Assembly: GCA_900547035.1 (NCBI GenBank)
Contig: URFM01000021.1
Coordinates: forward strand, 1-51,775
Origin: an uncultured Clostridium sp.
GTDB taxonomy: Bacteria; Bacillota; Clostridia; Lachnospirales; Lachnospiraceae
Length of the DNA: 51,775 nucleotides
Direction of reading: 5' to 3'
The position numbers were made by a program, and so were the translations under genes. Below are positions 34,701 through 43,317 of this stretch, one piece after another. Within the stretch, counting starts at the first letter, position 1, and each line of letters opens with the position of its first letter. Under the pieces are notes generated by a model, which worked only from the letters and a program-made list of their open reading frames with translations, was not told the origin of the DNA and ran no database searches.

Positions 34701-36036
34701 CATTTAACTGAACGCTGTCCACGGTGCCGTCCTTGATCTTAATGCATTTCATATCCTGCCCGCCGATGTCCAGGATGCAGTCCACATCCGGCTCGAAGAA
34801 CGCGGCGGCGTAGTAGTGGGAGATGGTCTCCACCTCTCCCTCGTCCAGCATAAGGGCTGCCTTCAGAAGAGCCTCGCCGTATCCGGTGGAACAGGAACGG
34901 ACGATCTTGGCCTCCGGGGGAAGCTGCTCCTTGATCTGGCTGATGGAACGGATTGCCGTGGCCAGAGGGCTTCCGTGGTTGTTGTCATAGAACCGGTAAA
35001 GGAGCTGTCCGTCCTCGCCCACCAGGGCCACCTTGGTGGTGGTGGAGCCGGCGTCGATACCCAGATAGCAGTTGCCCTTGTAGGAAGCCAAATCCCCGGT
35101 CTTTACCTTGTGGCCGTTGTGGCGCTCACAGAAGGCGTCGTAGTCCGCCTGGTCCACAAAGAGGGGCTCCATCCGCTTTACCTCAAAATCCATCTGAATG
35201 CCGTGGGAAAGGCGGTCGATGAGGGAAGTCAGCTCCTGGGGCTCCTGCCCGTCCTGGGGATTCAAGGCGGCTCCCACCGCGGCGAACAGGTGGGAATGTT
35301 CCGGGGCGATAATCTGGTCCCCGGTCAGGTGAAGGGTGCGGATAAAGGCCTTTCTCAGCTCCGGAAGGAAATGAAGGGGTCCTCCCAGGAAGGCCACGTT
35401 GCCCCGGATGGGCTTGCCGCAGGCAAGGCCGCTGATGGTCTGATTGACCACCGCCTGGAAAATGGAGGCGGCCAAATCCTCTCTGGTAGCGCCCTCGTTA
35501 ATCAGGGGCTGGATGTCCGACTTGGCGAACACGCCGCAGCGGGCGGCGATGGGGTAGATGGCCTTGTAATTTTTGGCGTACTCGTTTAACCCTGCGGCGT
35601 CGGTCTGCAGCAGGGAGGCCATCTGGTCGATGAAAGAACCGGTGCCTCCGGCGCAGATGCCGTTCATCCGCTGGTCGATGCCGCCGGTGAAATAGATGAT
35701 TTTCGCGTCTTCTCCGCCAAGCTCAATCGCCACATCGGTGCGGGGAGCGTAGTCCTGAAGGGCAGAGGCTACCGCAACTACCTCCTGGATAAAGGGTACG
35801 CCCAGGTGGGAGGACAGAGCCAGTCCTCCGGAACCGGTAATCATGGGTAAAACACTGACCGGCCCCACGGTATCCATCGCTTTCTGCAGAAGGCCCGCCA
35901 GAGTTTTCTGAATATCCGCGAAGTGCCGTTCGTAATCGGAAAAGAGAATCTTGTGATCCGCATCCAGAAAGGCGACTTTTACGGTGGTAGAACCGATGTC
36001 GATTCCAAGTGTCAAATTTGTATGTAATGAACTCAT
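31756..36036 (-). CDS. 2-hydroxyacyl-CoA dehydratase activator-type fusion protein
   Basis: A 1426-residue cytoplasmic protein. It begins with two BcrAD/BadFG ATPase domains: the first has [10 protein letters not shown] at 11-20 and the cluster-cysteine loop ICAGGTGSF, the second [12 protein letters not shown] near 325 and [18 protein letters not shown] cysteine group lies near 614, a DUF2229 domain follows from about 680, and a C-terminal part resembles the HgdB subunit of 2-hydroxyglutaryl-CoA dehydratase ([12 protein letters not shown] near 1100, [11 protein letters not shown] near 1355). It should bind one or more [4Fe-4S] clusters and drive electron transfer with ATP. No dehydratase subunits are encoded nearby, so the substrate is unknown. 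The only good ribosome binding site, AAAGGAGG, lies 24 bases before the ATG, with no in-frame start between. Confidence 0.85.
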   Translation of the reverse strand: MSSLHTNLTLGIDIGSTTVKVAFLDADHKILFSDYERHFADIQKTLAGLLQKAMDTVGPVSVLPMITGSGGLALSSHLGVPFIQEVVAVASALQDYAPRTDVAIELGGEDAKIIYFTGGIDQRMNGICAGGTGSFIDQMASLLQTDAAGLNEYAKNYKAIYPIAARCGVFAKSDIQPLINEGATREDLAASIFQAVVNQTISGLACGKPIRGNVAFLGGPLHFLPELRKAFIRTLHLTGDQIIAPEHSHLFAAVGAALNPQDGQEPQELTSLIDRLSHGIQMDFEVKRMEPLFVDQADYDAFCERHNGHKVKTGDLASYKGNCYLGIDAGSTTTKVALVGEDGQLLYRFYDNNHGSPLATAIRSISQIKEQLPPEAKIVRSCSTGYGEALLKAALMLDEGEVETISHYYAAAFFEPDVDCILDIGGQDMKCIKIKDGTVDSVQLNEACSSGCGSFIETFAKSLNYSVEDFAKEALFAKNPTDLGTRCTVFMNSNVKQAQKEGASVADISAGLAYSVIKNALFKVIKITKASDLGSHVVVQGGTFYNDAVLRSFEKISGCNAVRPDIAGIMGAFGAALIARERYHMIPDGEDHSTTMLPLDKIVNLKYTTSMTRCKGCNNHCVLTINQFGSGSRRFISGNRCERGLGIEKSKKEVPNLFDYKYHRMFDYESLPEDEASRGIVGIPRVLNMYENFPFWAVFFKKLGFRVILSPQSTRQIYELGIESIPSESECYPAKLVHGHISWLIRQGVKTIFYPCIPYERNESPDAGNHYNCPMVTSYAENIKNNVEELAENNVRFLNPFMAFTNEEILTNELVKIFDKEYQIPAAEVKMAAHAAWEELLASRHDMEQKGEETLAWMKEHGRRGIVLAGRPYHVDPEIHHGIPDLITSYGFAVLTEDSVSHLGKVERPLVVTDQWMYHSRLYAAASFVKTQDNLDLIQLNSFGCGLDAVTTDQVADILTHSGKIYTVLKIDEVNNLGAARIRIRSLIAALRVRDQKHYERHVVSSAYNRVLFTKDMKKDYTLLCPQMSPIHFDLIEPAIRAFGYKLEVLQNHNRNAVDVGLQYVNNDACYPSLIVIGQIMDALLSGKYDLDHTAVVMSQTGGGCRASNYIGFIRRALEKAGMGQVPVISVNANGMETNPGFSITLPMLTKAMQAVVYGDIFMRVLYATRPYEKEPGSANALHEKWKARCIKSLSKRSAAMMEFSRNVRGIIRDFDALPRLDIKKPKVGIVGEILVKFSPLANNHIVDLLESEGAEAVMPDLMDFLLYSFYNSNFKAEHLGTKRSTAHLCNAGIALLEYFRKTAKKELSASKHFTPPSNINELAQMAKGFVSLGNQTGEGWFLTGEMLELIHSGVNNIVCTQPFGCLPNHIVGKGVIKELRRHYPQSNIIAVDYDPGASEVNQLNRIKLMLATAQKNLKKEAAAGV

Positions 36037-36138
36037 AAATAACGTGGGTTGATCCCAAAACCTCCTTTGTATCGAAACGTAATAGCTCAGGACAGCGGAA
36101 AAGAGATGTGCTGCCGTGAACAGTTACTTTGAAACATC

Positions 36139-36157
36139 CGCCGGCGGCCCGCCGGCG
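36139..36157. repeat. GC-rich hairpin in the leader of the giant gene
   Basis: CGCCGGCG occurs at 36139-36146 and again at 36150-36157, and each copy is its own reverse complement. They can form an eight-base-pair stem with a three-base loop, in otherwise AT-rich surroundings upstream of the gene at 31756-36036. The 366-base gap 36037-36402 holds this hairpin, the inverted repeat at 36334-36356 and no gene that I can support. Confidence 0.5.
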
Positions 36158-36333
36158 CATCATAGTTTAACATAAATTAAGAAGGAATACAATTATCAGC
36201 ACGTATGAAAATCCCTATAAAAATCTGGATGTTCTGGGAAAACTTGCGATAAAGTCAGGTAAATCCCCGGGAAGAATGTTAAAAAAACTTAATATTGTTG
36301 TAAGAGGAAATCAATGGTATTCCATTAAGTGAT

Positions 36334-36356
36334 TTTGTATAATATTTTTATACAAA
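36334..36356. promoter_or_regulatory. -10 box inside an inverted repeat, upstream of the cell-wall-repeat protein
   Basis: TTTGTATAA (36334-36342) and TTATACAAA (36348-36356) are perfect nine-base complements. A TATAAT at 36338-36343 lies within the left arm, but no good -35 box stands 16-18 bases upstream. This suits a promoter that is repressed by a protein binding the repeat, or that needs an activator or a different sigma factor. Confidence 0.5.
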
Positions 36357-36402
36357 TAGTTGGAATTTGAGTAAAATGTATGAAAAACAAGGAGGGACGT
36401 AT

Positions 36403-37473
36403 ATGATGAAACGCACTGGAAAACAAATCAGCGCGCTGTTTTTGGCCGCAGTGATGGCAGTATCAGCGGCATCCACGGTTCAGGCGGCGGACGACAGAGA
36501 GAGAATCGACAAGGTAACATTGAACTTCGCCTATGACAAGGAGCCGGCCAGCGGCGATGAGATTGGAGATATCCGGGTAACCACAAACAGCGATCAGTTT
36601 ACTGTGGATTACGCGGAATATACCAATTCAGGAGATACCTGGACCGTAGGGGATGTTCCGGAGGTAAGGGTGGAGCTGGATGCCAACGATGGATACCGTT
36701 TCGCCTATGAGTCCAAAAGCCATTTTGACGTAAACGGCGGCGGGGCGGAATTTAAGGACGCGGACCGGCAGGACGATGATTCTCATATGGTGGTGACCGT
36801 GGAACTGGACCGCATCGGAGGAAAACTGTCCGCTCCGGAGAATCTGGAGTGGGACGGAACGACGGCTCACTGGGACCATCTGGACGGAGCCAAGACCTAT
36901 GAGGTCAGGCTGTACCGGGGAAGCAGCACGGTAACCACGGTGGAAACGGCGAATAACTACTACAATTTTGCGGGAAGTATTACCAGAGAGGGTGATTATA
37001 TTTTCCGCGTAAGAGGAATTTCCGATTACAATGACCGCTCCGGCGAGTGGTCCTCTGATTCCGATGAGTACTATGTGGACGAGGACGAGGCGGCCAGAGC
37101 AGGAACCGGCTCCTGGGTACAGGACGGCGCCAGATGGTGGTTTGCCTACAGCGGCGGAGGATATCCGGCAAACTGCTGGAAGGAAATAGGCGGGGCCTGG
37201 TACTATTTCGACCGCTCCGGTTACATGACCACAGGCTGGCAGTATGTGGACGGAGACTGGTACTATCTGAATCCGGGAAGCGGCGCTATGATGAGCGGCT
37301 GGCAGCTGATTAATAACGTGTGGTATTATCTGGATTCCAGCGGAGCCATGCAGACCGGATGGAATTACATCAACGGAAAATATTACTATATGGACTCCAA
37401 CGGCGCCATGTACGCCAACCGTACCACTCCGGACGGACATTATGTAGATGCATCGGGGGCGAGAGTTTACTAA
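36403..37473 (+). CDS. Secreted protein with C-terminal cell-wall-binding repeats
   Basis: A 356-residue exported protein. The signal peptide MMKRTGKQISALFLAAVMAV... ends near VQA-ADD (about residue 30). An N-terminal beta-rich domain of about 120 residues is followed by a fibronectin-like segment (APENLEWDGTTAHWDHL, KTYEVRLYRG) and then about five choline/cell-wall-binding repeats of the form GxWYYFDxSGxMxTGW, from about residue 245 to the end. The start at 36403 follows GGAGGGACGT. It should be held on the cell wall by the aromatic repeats. No enzyme domain is recognised. It is a paralogue of the protein at 45787-46803, with the same domain order. Confidence 0.87.
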   Translation: MMKRTGKQISALFLAAVMAVSAASTVQAADDRERIDKVTLNFAYDKEPASGDEIGDIRVTTNSDQFTVDYAEYTNSGDTWTVGDVPEVRVELDANDGYRFAYESKSHFDVNGGGAEFKDADRQDDDSHMVVTVELDRIGGKLSAPENLEWDGTTAHWDHLDGAKTYEVRLYRGSSTVTTVETANNYYNFAGSITREGDYIFRVRGISDYNDRSGEWSSDSDEYYVDEDEAARAGTGSWVQDGARWWFAYSGGGYPANCWKEIGGAWYYFDRSGYMTTGWQYVDGDWYYLNPGSGAMMSGWQLINNVWYYLDSSGAMQTGWNYINGKYYYMDSNGAMYANRTTPDGHYVDASGARVY

Positions 37474-37549
37474 GGATTCAGGATTTGGGAACGAAAAGCA
37501 GGGAACACTTTTATTTTAAGGATACAGGACTTCAAAAAGGAAGAAGGGC

Positions 37550-37576
37550 AGGGCTGGGTGAAAAATCCCGGCCCTT
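37550..37576 (+). terminator. Terminator after the cell-wall-repeat gene
   Basis: AGGGCTGGG (37550-37558) pairs with CCCGGCCCT (37567-37575), with one G-T pair. The T run that follows is short, so it is a weak terminator. Confidence 0.55.
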
Positions 37577-37651
37577 CATAATGGAAAGTAAAGAACATGT
37601 AAACGGAATATGAATTTTTTTTGAATGCTGAAAAAACCCCATGGATAGGAT

Positions 37652-37680
37652 TTGACAAACAGGAGAGCAGTCACTATAAT
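37652..37680 (+). promoter_or_regulatory. corA: Consensus promoter for corA
   Basis: TTGACA (37652-37657), a 17-base spacer and TATAAT (37675-37680), a perfect vegetative consensus. The start codon of corA follows 35 bases later. Confidence 0.9.
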
Positions 37681-37715
37681 TGAGGAGGTATTGACAGAAA
37701 GGGGGCAGATTTTGT

Positions 37716-38657
37716 ATGATTCGTATTTTTAAAACTGAAGACGGTGTAATGCATGAAAAAAGTGATATGCAGCCGGGATGCTGGATTGCATTGACTAACC
37801 CCACTGCCTCTGAAGTGATGGATGTGGCGGATGCCTGCCAGATCGATCCGGATCACATCAAGGCCCCTCTGGATGAGGAAGAACGGTCCCGTATCGAGGT
37901 GGAGGACAATTATACGCTGGTATTGGTGGATATTCCTTCTATTGAGGAACGGAACGGCAAAGACTGGTTTGTTACCATCCCCATGGGCATCATTACCACC
38001 AACGATGTGCTGATTACCGTCTGCCTGGAGGATACGCCGGTTCTCTCCTCCTTTATGGACGGCAGGGTCCGGGATTTCCATACTTTTATGAAGACCAGAT
38101 TCATCCTTCAGATTTTGTACCGAAACGCCACCCAGTATCTGCAGTATCTGCGGATTATTGATAAGAAGAGCGAGGTAGTGGAACGCAAGCTTCATCAGTC
38201 CCAAAAAAACGAGGAGTTAATAGAGCTTCTGGAGCTGGAGAAGTCCCTGGTGTATTTTACTACATCTTTAAAATCCAACGAGGTGGTGTTGGAGAAGCTG
38301 CTGAGGACCGAGCGTGTAAAGAAGTATCCGGAGGATACGGATCTTCTGGAAGATGTTATCATCGAGAATAAGCAGGCCATCGAGATGGCTAATATTTACA
38401 GCGGAATTTTAAGCGGGACCATGGATGCGTTTGCTTCCATTATTTCCAACAATGTAAATGCAGTTATGAAATTCCTTGCTACGGTTACCATTGTTATGTC
38501 CATCCCTACCATGGTGGCCAGCTTTTATGGAATGAATGTAAATACCAGAGGGATGCCTTTTGCGGACAGTCCCTTCGGATTCTTGATTGTTTTAGGCCTT
38601 GCAATTCTGCTGTCTTTGGTTGTAGCGTATATTTTCAACAAAAAGGATCTATTCTAA
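37716..38657 (+). CDS. corA: CorA-family Mg2+ (divalent metal) channel
   Basis: Metal channel protein of 313 residues. A long cytoplasmic domain, rich in charged helices (residues 1 to about 250), is followed by two C-terminal membrane helices with the diagnostic loop YGMNV near residue 270 and a basic tail (NKKDLF). CorA pentamers pass Mg2+, and sometimes Co2+ or Ni2+, into the cell. The acidic residues after the GMN loop (FADSPFG) are where CorA usually has a short negative loop. It has its own promoter. The next gene begins 19 bases after its stop, suggesting a shared transcript. Confidence 0.93.
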   Translation: MIRIFKTEDGVMHEKSDMQPGCWIALTNPTASEVMDVADACQIDPDHIKAPLDEEERSRIEVEDNYTLVLVDIPSIEERNGKDWFVTIPMGIITTNDVLITVCLEDTPVLSSFMDGRVRDFHTFMKTRFILQILYRNATQYLQYLRIIDKKSEVVERKLHQSQKNEELIELLELEKSLVYFTTSLKSNEVVLEKLLRTERVKKYPEDTDLLEDVIIENKQAIEMANIYSGILSGTMDAFASIISNNVNAVMKFLATVTIVMSIPTMVASFYGMNVNTRGMPFADSPFGFLIVLGLAILLSLVVAYIFNKKDLF

Positions 38658-38676
38658 GTTAAAAAAGGATGATAGA

Positions 38677-39528
38677 ATGAAATTTTTCCAAAAGCTGGAG
38701 CGAAAGTTCGGGCGGTATGCCATTCATAATCTGATGTATTATATTATCGTGCTGTATCTCATTGGCTTGGGAATTGTTTATTTGGTTCCCGGTTTTTACA
38801 CCATGTATCTGAGCTTGGATGCAGCTATGATTCTGAGAGGACAGATCTGGAGGATTTTTACTTTCATTATCTATCCGCCTACGACGAGCTTATTTTTTGC
38901 GGTTTTCGTATTTCTTCTGTACTATTCCCTGGGAAGATCTCTGGAACGGGTCTGGGGCGCCTTCCGCTTTAATGTCTATATCCTGATGGGTATTCTTTTT
39001 CATGTGGCGGCAGCCCTGATACTTTATCTGGTATTCCATGAACGAGTGCTGCTGACGACAACTTATCTGAACGCCTCGGTCTTTTTGGCCTATGCGGTTA
39101 GTTTTCCGGATGATACATTCTTCATCTACTTTGTGCTTCCGGTAAAGGCGAAGTGGCTGGCGGCCTTTGAGGGATTTTTCTATGTGCTGATGTTCTTTAC
39201 CGGCGGAATGCGTACGAAGGTGGAGATTGGCATGACGCTGGCAAACTTCCTGATTTTTTTCCTGATGACCAGGAATTACCGGAGAATCAGCCCTAGGGAG
39301 ATTAAGCGGAGACGGGATTTTCAGGTTCAGATGCGTCCGGTCAGCCGGGCTCGCCATACCTGCGCGGTATGCGGGAGAACAGATGAGGACAGTCCCGGGA
39401 TGGAGTTTCGGTACTGCTCCAAATGCGAGGGCAATTATGAATACTGTATGGACCACCTCTATACGCACAAACATGTTAAAAAATCGGATTTGGAGCAGAC
39501 GCCCCAAAGCGCCGATTCTCAAAGATAA
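38677..39528 (+). CDS. Rhomboid-like membrane protein lacking the protease motif, with C-terminal zinc ribbon
   Basis: Integral membrane protein of 283 residues with about six hydrophobic segments between residues 18 and 200, followed by a soluble tail. GQIWRIFTFIIYPP after the first loop resembles the rhomboid/derlin WR motif, and the overall helix pattern is rhomboid-like. At the place of the rhomboid GxSG nucleophile it reads LNASVFLAY, and I find no partner histidine in the last helix, so it is probably not a protease. The tail has a zinc-ribbon arrangement: CAVCG near residue 229, YCSKC near 249 and CMDH near 259. It is likely cotranscribed with corA. The function is unknown. Confidence 0.7.
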   Translation: MKFFQKLERKFGRYAIHNLMYYIIVLYLIGLGIVYLVPGFYTMYLSLDAAMILRGQIWRIFTFIIYPPTTSLFFAVFVFLLYYSLGRSLERVWGAFRFNVYILMGILFHVAAALILYLVFHERVLLTTTYLNASVFLAYAVSFPDDTFFIYFVLPVKAKWLAAFEGFFYVLMFFTGGMRTKVEIGMTLANFLIFFLMTRNYRRISPREIKRRRDFQVQMRPVSRARHTCAVCGRTDEDSPGMEFRYCSKCEGNYEYCMDHLYTHKHVKKSDLEQTPQSADSQR

Positions 39529-39576
39529 TGGCAATTGTTCAGAACAGATGAGCATTCACAGGAATGGAGGAAAAGA

Positions 39577-41013
39577 ATGAAGAAAACAAAAATTATCTGC
39601 ACCATGGGCCCAAATACCGATGACAAGAATATCATGAGAGAACTTGCGAAAAACGGTATGGATGTGGCCCGGTTTAATTTTTCACATGGAGACCACGAGG
39701 AGCATCTGGGACGTCTTGAGGTTCTGCGGGAAGTACGCAAGGAGCTGGACATTCCGGTGGCGGCTTTGTTGGATACCAAGGGACCGGAGATTCGGACCGG
39801 CCTTTTAAAAGATGGAAAGAAGGTTGCCTTAAAAGAGGGACAGACCTTTACTTTGACCACCCGGGACGTGGTCGGAGACGATACCATCACTCATATCAAT
39901 TACAGCGGCCTTAATGAGGACGTAACCGCAGGCAATAAGATTCTCATTGATGACGGCCTGATTGAATTGGACGTAGTGGAAGTCAATGGGACGGATATTG
40001 TCTGTAAGGTCGTGAACGGAGGAGAACTGGGAGAGAAGAAGGGCGTTAATGTGCCCAATGTGAAAATCAAGCTTCCGGCTCTTACGGAAAAGGATAAAGA
40101 GGATATTCTTTTTGGAATCCGTCAGGGCTTCGACTTTATTGCCGCTTCCTTTGTGCGTACAGCAGATTGCATCAGGGAGATTAAGGAGATTTTGGAGGAG
40201 CATGGCTCCAATATGAGAGTGATTGCCAAGATTGAGAACGCGGAGGGTATTGAGAACCTGGATGCGATTATCGAGGCAAGTGACGGCATTATGGTGGCAA
40301 GAGGCGATATGGGCGTGGAGATTCCGGCGGAAAAGGTACCCTATATCCAGAAGACCATTATCCGTAAGTGCAACGAGGCCTGCAAGACGGTTATTACTGC
40401 AACCCAGATGCTGGATTCCATGATCCGCAATCCCCGCCCTACCAGAGCAGAGGTAACGGATGTGGCCAATGCGGTGTACGATGGAACCGATGCCGTGATG
40501 CTTTCCGGAGAGACCGCTATGGGCAAGTATCCGGTAGAGGCGCTGAAGATGATGGCGACGATCGTAGAGGATTCGGAGTCCCATCTGGATTACGCGGCTT
40601 ACCGTCAGCGTAAAGTTTCTGAGAGCAATACAAAAAATGTTTCCAACGCGGTATGTTTCGCCTCCGTGTCTACGGCTCACGACTTGGGAGCAACGGCGAT
40701 TATTGCCCCCAGCATCAGCGGATTTACCACCCGCATGCTCTCAAAATGGAGACCCAGCGCCACGATTATCGGAATGTCTCCCAGCATGACTACGGTTCGT
40801 CAGATGCAGCTTCAGTGGGGAGTTACTCCGGTGTGGTCCAGAAGAGCGGATACTACGGATGAGCTGATTGAGAGTTCTGCTGAGGAGCTCAAGAGCCGTG
40901 GAATGGTTCATGTAGGAGATACTACGGTGATTACCGCTGGTGTGGTGACCTATTCCAGACGTCATGAAGCGGCGACGGAGACCAATATTATGCGGGTTAT
41001 GACTATTGAATAA
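39577..41013 (+). CDS. pyk: Pyruvate kinase
   Basis: Glycolytic enzyme of 478 residues that makes pyruvate and ATP from phosphoenolpyruvate and ADP. The N-terminus KTKIICTMGPNT, the substrate-binding segment DVARFNFSHGDHEEH, the metal-site helix GIMVARGDMGVEIPAE (near 240-255) and ATQMLDSMIRNPRPTRAE are all characteristic. It is the short form without the extra C-terminal PEP-utiliser domain found in many Bacilli. The ATG at 39577 follows GGAGGAAAAGA; the 14 upstream codons are rejected. It is cytoplasmic. A long inverted repeat (41071-41141) lies downstream before the lysA-like gene. Confidence 0.96.
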   Translation: MKKTKIICTMGPNTDDKNIMRELAKNGMDVARFNFSHGDHEEHLGRLEVLREVRKELDIPVAALLDTKGPEIRTGLLKDGKKVALKEGQTFTLTTRDVVGDDTITHINYSGLNEDVTAGNKILIDDGLIELDVVEVNGTDIVCKVVNGGELGEKKGVNVPNVKIKLPALTEKDKEDILFGIRQGFDFIAASFVRTADCIREIKEILEEHGSNMRVIAKIENAEGIENLDAIIEASDGIMVARGDMGVEIPAEKVPYIQKTIIRKCNEACKTVITATQMLDSMIRNPRPTRAEVTDVANAVYDGTDAVMLSGETAMGKYPVEALKMMATIVEDSESHLDYAAYRQRKVSESNTKNVSNAVCFASVSTAHDLGATAIIAPSISGFTTRMLSKWRPSATIIGMSPSMTTVRQMQLQWGVTPVWSRRADTTDELIESSAEELKSRGMVHVGDTTVITAGVVTYSRRHEAATETNIMRVMTIE

Positions 41014-41070
41014 TCTGCCGGCAGGGGAGAAACGGCTTTTCTCCTTACGGAAAATGAGATAAGAATGACT

Positions 41071-41141
41071 GGACAAGGGAGTCCGCCATGGAGTACAATG
41101 GTGCCGTAGGCGCCGTGATGCTCCGGCGGACTCCCTTGTCC
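41071..41141. repeat. Large 17-base-pair inverted repeat with structured loop
   Basis: GGACAAGGGAGTCCGCC (41071-41087) and its exact reverse complement at 41125-41141 enclose a 37-base loop. The loop can fold further (GGAG/CTCC and GGTGCC/GGCGCC around GTA). No T tract follows, so it does not look like an ordinary terminator. It stands between pyk and the lysA-like gene. Confidence 0.8.
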
Positions 41142-41167
41142 GATTACGAAGAAAGGAAGAAAGTATT

Positions 41168-42436
41168 ATGGAGAAGAAACCATTTGTTACCTTAGAGCAG
41201 CTGAAGGAGATTGAAAAAACCTACCCTACTCCTTATCATCTCTATGACGAGAAGGGAATCCGGGAAAACGCGAAAAAGCTGAAGGAGGCATTTTCCTGGA
41301 ACAAAGGATTTAAGGAGTATTTTGCCGTAAAGGCAACGCCAAACCCCTTTATTCTCAAAATTTTAAAGGAGTGCGGCTGCGGCACGGACTGCTCCTCCCT
41401 GACGGAGCTGATGATGTCAAAGGCCTGCGGCTTTTCCGGTTCCGACGTGATGTTCTCTTCAAACGATACACCGCCGGAGGAATTTGCCTATGCGGACCAG
41501 ATGGGTGCCGTGATCAATCTGGATGATTTTACGCATATTCAATGCCTGGAGGAAACTTTGGGGCATATTCCGGAGACCATCAGCTGCCGCTATAATCCCG
41601 GAGGAGTTTTTAAAATCAGCAATGACATTATGGACAATCCCGGAGATGCCAAGTACGGCATGACTACGGAGCAGATTTTCCAGGCATTTAAGATTTTAAA
41701 GAGCAAAGGGGCGAAGCATTTCGGTATCCACGCCTTTCTGGCCAGCAATACGGTGACCAATGACTACTATCCTCTTTTAGCCAGAAAGCTTTTCGAACTG
41801 GCGGTGAAGCTGAAGGAGGAGACGGGGGCCCACATTTCCTTTATCAATCTTTCCGGAGGAGTGGGAATCCCCTACCGCCCGGACCAGGAGCCTAATGATA
41901 TCCGTGTGATCGGAGAGGGTGTGCGAAAGGTCTACGAGGAGGTGCTGGTTCCCGCGGGTATGGGGGATGTATCCCTGTGTACGGAGCTGGGACGGTTTAT
42001 GCTGGCTCCCTATGGCTGCCTGGTAACCAAGGCCATCCATGAGAAGCACATTTATAAGGAATATATCGGTGTGGACGCCTGCGCGGTGAATTTGATGCGT
42101 CCGGCCATGTATGGAGCGTACCACCACATTACGGTTATGGGTAAGGAGGACTGGCCCTGCGACCACAAGTACGATGTGGTAGGCTCTCTCTGCGAAAACA
42201 ATGACAAGTTTGCTATTGACCGTATGCTTCCGAAAATTGATATGGGGGATTTTCTGGTGATTCATGATGCCGGAGCCCACGGATTTTCTATGGGATATAA
42301 TTATAATGGAAAGCTGCGTTCCGCAGAGCTTCTTTTAAAGGAGGATGGTTCCGTGGAGATGATTCGCCGGGCGGAAACGCCGGCTGACTACTTCGCGACC
42401 TTTGATTTTTGCGGACTGCTGAAGGATTTTTGCTAG
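41168..42436 (+). CDS. lysA: Diaminopimelate decarboxylase-like PLP enzyme
   Basis: Fold-type III PLP decarboxylase of 422 residues. The PLP lysine is K55 in YFAVKATPNP, the glycine-rich phosphate loop is NLSGGVGIPYRPD near 230, and the substrate region reads CENNDKFAIDR near 340 in place of the common CESGD. The lid-domain tyrosine region FSMGYNYNG is present. Most probably it makes lysine from meso-diaminopimelate. The ENND variant and the absence of other lysine genes nearby leave a related decarboxylase possible. GAAAGGAAGAAAG precedes the ATG. It heads the lysA-proC-nudix-spoIIM run. Confidence 0.83.
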   Translation: MEKKPFVTLEQLKEIEKTYPTPYHLYDEKGIRENAKKLKEAFSWNKGFKEYFAVKATPNPFILKILKECGCGTDCSSLTELMMSKACGFSGSDVMFSSNDTPPEEFAYADQMGAVINLDDFTHIQCLEETLGHIPETISCRYNPGGVFKISNDIMDNPGDAKYGMTTEQIFQAFKILKSKGAKHFGIHAFLASNTVTNDYYPLLARKLFELAVKLKEETGAHISFINLSGGVGIPYRPDQEPNDIRVIGEGVRKVYEEVLVPAGMGDVSLCTELGRFMLAPYGCLVTKAIHEKHIYKEYIGVDACAVNLMRPAMYGAYHHITVMGKEDWPCDHKYDVVGSLCENNDKFAIDRMLPKIDMGDFLVIHDAGAHGFSMGYNYNGKLRSAELLLKEDGSVEMIRRAETPADYFATFDFCGLLKDFC

Positions 42437-42497
42437 GGCATATACAGCAGTTCAGGACAGATACCGTATTTGTTAAAATTTCAGGAGGAGGAGAAAA

Positions 42498-43295
42498 ATG
42501 GCACAGGTTGGGTTTATTGGAATGGGAAATATGGGGTCCGCCATATTGGAAGGGCTGCTGAAAATCTATCCCGGGGAAGAGCTGGTCTTTACAGCGGCTC
42601 ACAGGGAGAAGATGGAGGAGGTCACCGCCCGCACCGGCGTCCCTCACGGCAGCTCCAACGCAGACTGCGCCTCCAGATGCAAATATCTGATTTTGGCGGT
42701 GAAGCCTCAGTATTTTGAAACCGTATTTCAGGAGATTGAAGGGGAATTGCGACCGGAGCAGGTGATTATTTCTCTGGCGCCCGGCATTACCATCCGTTCC
42801 CTGAAGGATCGCCTGGGCCATGACAAACGGTTTGCCAGGGCTATGCCCAATACTCCGGCTATGCTGGGAGCGGGAATGACGGGGCTGGCCTGGGAGAAAG
42901 GCAGCCTAACTCCCAAGGAGGAGCAGGAGCTGAAGGCTATCTTCGAGGTCTGCGGCAAGGTGGCGGTAGTGGAGGAACGGCTGATGAACGCGGTCGGCTG
43001 TGTCAGCGGCAGTTCCCCTGCTTTCATCTATATGATGATTGAGGCTCTGTCTGACGGCGGAGTAAAATACGGCCTGCCAAGAAGCATAGCCTGCCAGATG
43101 GCAGCCCAGGCAGTCCTGGGAAGCGCGAAGATGGTGCTGGAGACCGGAAAGCATCCGGAACAGCTGAAGGATGAGGTGTGTTCTCCGGGAGGAACTACCA
43201 TTCAGGGAGTGTCCGCCCTGGAGGAGATGGGATTTAGAAGCGCGCTGATTAAGGCATGCGACGCTTGTTACGAGAAGAGTACGCAGATTAAGTGA
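42498..43295 (+). CDS. proC: Pyrroline-5-carboxylate reductase
   Basis: NAD(P)H-dependent enzyme of 265 residues that carries out the last step of proline synthesis. The Rossmann loop is VGFIGMGNMGSAI (4-16), and AVKPQYFE and ARAMPNTPAMLGAGMT mark the core. The C-terminal family signature LKDEVCSPGGTTIQGV is complete near 225-240. The start follows AGGAGGAGAAAA. It is cytoplasmic. It sits 61 bases after the lysA-like gene and 22 bases before the nudix gene. Confidence 0.95.
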   Translation: MAQVGFIGMGNMGSAILEGLLKIYPGEELVFTAAHREKMEEVTARTGVPHGSSNADCASRCKYLILAVKPQYFETVFQEIEGELRPEQVIISLAPGITIRSLKDRLGHDKRFARAMPNTPAMLGAGMTGLAWEKGSLTPKEEQELKAIFEVCGKVAVVEERLMNAVGCVSGSSPAFIYMMIEALSDGGVKYGLPRSIACQMAAQAVLGSAKMVLETGKHPEQLKDEVCSPGGTTIQGVSALEEMGFRSALIKACDACYEKSTQIK

Positions 43296-43317
43296 AATAA
43301 AGGAGAGGGAAAAGGAC

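Noticed and set aside
31888..35589. Several plus-strand frames (up to 323 codons) across the giant dehydratase/activator gene
   Set aside because: They lie antisense to a frame with conserved ATPase and cysteine motifs, and show His/Gln/Gly-rich compositions typical of reverse-strand shadows.
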